Shown here: piece by piece, positions 5,461 to 6,618 of the stretch
Layout of the letters: every line of letters begins with the position of its first letter
Numbering within the stretch: position 1 is the first letter of the stretch
DNA from: Solirubrobacterales bacterium
GTDB taxonomy: Bacteria > Actinomycetota > Thermoleophilia > Solirubrobacterales > Solirubrobacteraceae
Length of the DNA stretch: 6,618 bases
NCBI GenBank assembly: GCA_013695395.1
Contig: JACDAP010000428.1
Span: forward strand, 1 to 6,618
Direction: 5' to 3'
Notes under the pieces: generated by a model
Databases searched by the model: none
What the model saw: only the letters and a program-made list of their open reading frames with translations
Told to the model about the DNA's origin: nothing
Made by a program: the position numbers and the translations under genes

Positions 5461-6123
5461 TTAGGACGTGATGAAGCCGGTGGCCTCGACGGCGTCGAGC
5501 ACCTGCTTCATCGTCAGCGCCGGGTTGAAGGCCTCGGGCGCCGGCTTCGGCGTCTTCCCGGCGGCGATGAGGTCGCGCACCCAGGCGGCGTGGCGCGCCT
5601 CGACGGCGAGGATCGAGCCCGCGGTGGCGAGGATCGCGCTCGAATCGATCTGGTCGGCCTGGCCCTGGTAGGCCGAGACCCCGGTGTCCTCGAGCGTCTT
5701 GGCGGTGCTGAGGAACATCTTCTTCGAGCCCGTGGTGCCCTGGAAGTCGAACTTGGGCTTCTTGACCGCGGCCGACCCGAGCGCCTTCTCGAGCGCGGTG
5801 ACGTGGGTGGCCTCGTGATCGGCGACCACCTGCGCGAAGTTCTGGATCGAGCCGTCGAGCTTGCCCTTCTCGAGCGCCTCGGCGTAGAAGGCCGCCTCGA
5901 GGTACTCGAGGGTCAGCGCGTAGTTGAGGATCTTCACGTCGTTCTTCGACGTGCCCGACTGGGCCCGCGACAGGGCCATGGGCACCAGGCCGGCCACGAG
6001 GCCGCCCCCCGCCACCAGCCCGACGCGGCGCAAGAGCCCCGAACGGGTCGTTCTCAGCTCGGCGGTAGCCTCGGCCACCGCCCCGTCTCGATCGATCTCC
6101 TCGATCAACAGTTCGTCCGGCAT
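5461..6123 (-). CDS. exported ferritin-like domain protein A
   Basis: This is a 220-residue paralogue of the next gene downstream. The N-terminus (MPDELLIEE) leads to an arginine-containing export segment (about 24-55: RSGLLRR, then a Gly/Val/Leu-rich hydrophobic run ending near SRAQ). Unlike its partner it lacks a clean S/T-R-R-x-F Tat box, so Tat versus Sec export is open. The ferritin-like bundle keeps the di-iron ligand order Glu73, E104-x2-H107, Glu145, E175-x2-H178. Blocks nearly identical to the partner include ILNYALTLEYLEAAFY, FDFQGTT, EDTGV-AYQG and VEARHAAW. The ATG at 6123 is chosen because AAGGAG lies 6 nt upstream. ATG 6150 overlaps the preceding stop as ATGA but has no such site. 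It ends TAA, with 34-52 nt before the next gene depending on that gene's start. Family is firm; function and metal are inferred. Confidence 0.9.
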   Translation of the reverse strand: MPDELLIEEIDRDGAVAEATAELRTTRSGLLRRVGLVAGGGLVAGLVPMALSRAQSGTSKNDVKILNYALTLEYLEAAFYAEALEKGKLDGSIQNFAQVVADHEATHVTALEKALGSAAVKKPKFDFQGTTGSKKMFLSTAKTLEDTGVSAYQGQADQIDSSAILATAGSILAVEARHAAWVRDLIAAGKTPKPAPEAFNPALTMKQVLDAVEATGFITS

Positions 6124-6129
6124 CTGCTT

Positions 6130-6135
6130 CTCCTT
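6130..6135 (-). promoter_or_regulatory. Shine-Dalgarno site deciding the ferritin-like A start
   Basis: AAGGAG on the minus strand lies 6 nt upstream of ATG 6123. It favours that start over ATG 6150 and the much longer frame to 6321, whose extra residues resemble no ferritin-like N-terminus. Confidence 0.7.
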
Positions 6136-6146
6136 GGGTGGGTGGC

Positions 6147-6329
6147 TCATGTCACGACGACCGTCCCGTGCATGTTCGGGTGGTAGGCGCGGTGGTACGC
6201 GTCCTCCCCGGGCTTCTCGAACGTAAACGTCACGGTCTTGACGGTGTTCTTGGCGACGTCCTCGTTGGTCCGGTGGCGGCGCCGAAGGCTCACACGGGAA
6301 CGTTCGCCGCCGAGCCTCCACCGGATCAC
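6147..6329 (-). pseudogene. cupredoxin-like fragment, probably degraded
   Basis: The last 40 or so residues of this frame read like the C-terminal half of a plastocyanin/azurin-type blue-copper domain: TNEDVAKNTV, then TFTFEKPGE, then AYHPNMHGTVVVT. Three features suggest it is broken. First, the copper-ligand Cys expected in the Y-x-C-x2-H-x4-M pattern is Arg (codon CGC, one transition from TGC), while the following His and Met remain. Second, the His usually found in the HTV motif is Asn. Third, about 25-30 residues normally separating these two motifs are missing, and the N-terminal part (basic, Arg-rich) has no cupredoxin character and no signal peptide. The start (GTG 6329) is arbitrary and lacks a good Shine-Dalgarno. 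The TGA overlaps an ATG of the next frame (ATGA). It could instead be a small expressed protein, but a type-1 copper site is not possible as read. Confidence 0.5.
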
Positions 6330-6357
6330 TCGCGCCCGGATTACCCCTGACGACGCG

Positions 6358-6618
6358 TCAGCGCGTGTTGTCGTCGATGAGCGTTCCGAGCTCGTCGACG
6401 ATGCCGTCGACCTGATCGGCGGTGACGCGGCGCAGGTTCACGCCCCGCTCGTCCGAGGTCGTGGCCAGGTAGGCGGCGATCCCGCCCGCGGCCAGGAGGG
6501 CGACGATGACCAGGCCGATGAAGAAGCCGCGCGCGCCGCCGGACGAGCGCCGCTCGGCGACCGGGGAGGCGGGCGGGCGCTGGGACGTCCCCCGGACGGG
6601 CGCCGGCTGGGCGGGCGC
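6358..6618 (-). CDS. single-pass membrane protein, C-terminal part (5' end outside window)
   Basis: Eighty-six C-terminal residues are visible, ending at TGA 6358-6360; the frame is open to the window edge. A proline/arginine-rich, presumably cytoplasmic stretch comes first (about residues 1-30 of the visible part). One strong transmembrane helix follows (about 32-52, GFFIGLVIVALLAAGGIAAY), then a 34-residue acidic outer tail ending LIDDNTR. No catalytic motif is visible. Pro-rich linker plus one membrane helix plus short tail is an arrangement seen at the C-terminus of actinobacterial Ser/Thr kinases and other signalling or envelope proteins, but nothing here proves such a domain. It points the same way as the ferritin-like genes, with about 28 nt before the cupredoxin-like fragment. 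The family is not recognised. Confidence 0.7.
   Translation of the reverse strand, partial: APAQPAPVRGTSQRPPASPVAERRSSGGARGFFIGLVIVALLAAGGIAAYLATTSDERGVNLRRVTADQVDGIVDELGTLIDDNTR

Noticed and set aside
3891..5471. A 526-codon open frame on the plus strand
   Set aside because: It is antisense to the L,D-transpeptidase and a ferritin-like gene, and its protein is Arg/Ala/Asp-rich without motifs.
5461..6321. Longer version of ferritin-like protein A starting at 6321
   Set aside because: The extra residues are an out-of-frame reading of the cupredoxin-like fragment. A good Shine-Dalgarno marks ATG 6123.

Overview
The window is very GC-rich and densely coded, with little sequence between genes. 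Several starts are GTG, some genes lack a Shine-Dalgarno site, and two adjacent genes encode secreted ferritin-like proteins. Together this suggests a high-GC actinobacterium, most likely of the Thermoleophilia (Solirubrobacterales-like). That placement is inferred from protein style, not from a marker gene. No rRNA, tRNA, CRISPR array or transposase was seen, and no gene-free stretch exceeds 300 bases.

Layout. Bases 1-617 (+) hold the C-terminal part of a cofactor-independent phosphoglycerate mutase (gpmI). Bases 618-755 hold two near-identical palindromic repeats exactly 60 bp apart, lying between convergent genes. Bases 756-1988 (-) hold a two-gene unit: a WrbA-type NAD(P)H:quinone oxidoreductase followed 3 nt later by a small carboxylesterase/phospholipase-like hydrolase. 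A divergent promoter region (1989-2086) with two TTGC-N4-GCAA palindromes separates this pair from a MarR-family regulator (2087-2566, +). The regulator runs directly (TGAGTG) into a tRNA-guanine transglycosylase gene, tgt (2567-3775, +).

The right half is all on the minus strand. It reads from the window end inward: the C-terminal part of a one-pass membrane protein (6358-6618), a degraded cupredoxin-like fragment (6147-6329), two paralogous exported ferritin-like proteins (5461-6123 and 4707-5408), and an L,D-transpeptidase (3765-4625). The 3' end of the last gene overlaps the 3' end of tgt by 11 bp.

How the parts may work together. The MarR, quinone reductase and hydrolase set resembles, by family content, the Firmicute MhqR quinone-stress regulon (MarR repressor, flavin quinone/azo-reductase, MhqD-type hydrolase), here rebuilt with WrbA. 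The paired operators and shared promoter region support control of both directions by the MarR protein, and tgt may be drawn into that control. The ferritin pair with its cupredoxin remnant and the L,D-transpeptidase point to extracytoplasmic metal/oxidant handling and cell-wall work. Any functional link between those two is inference.
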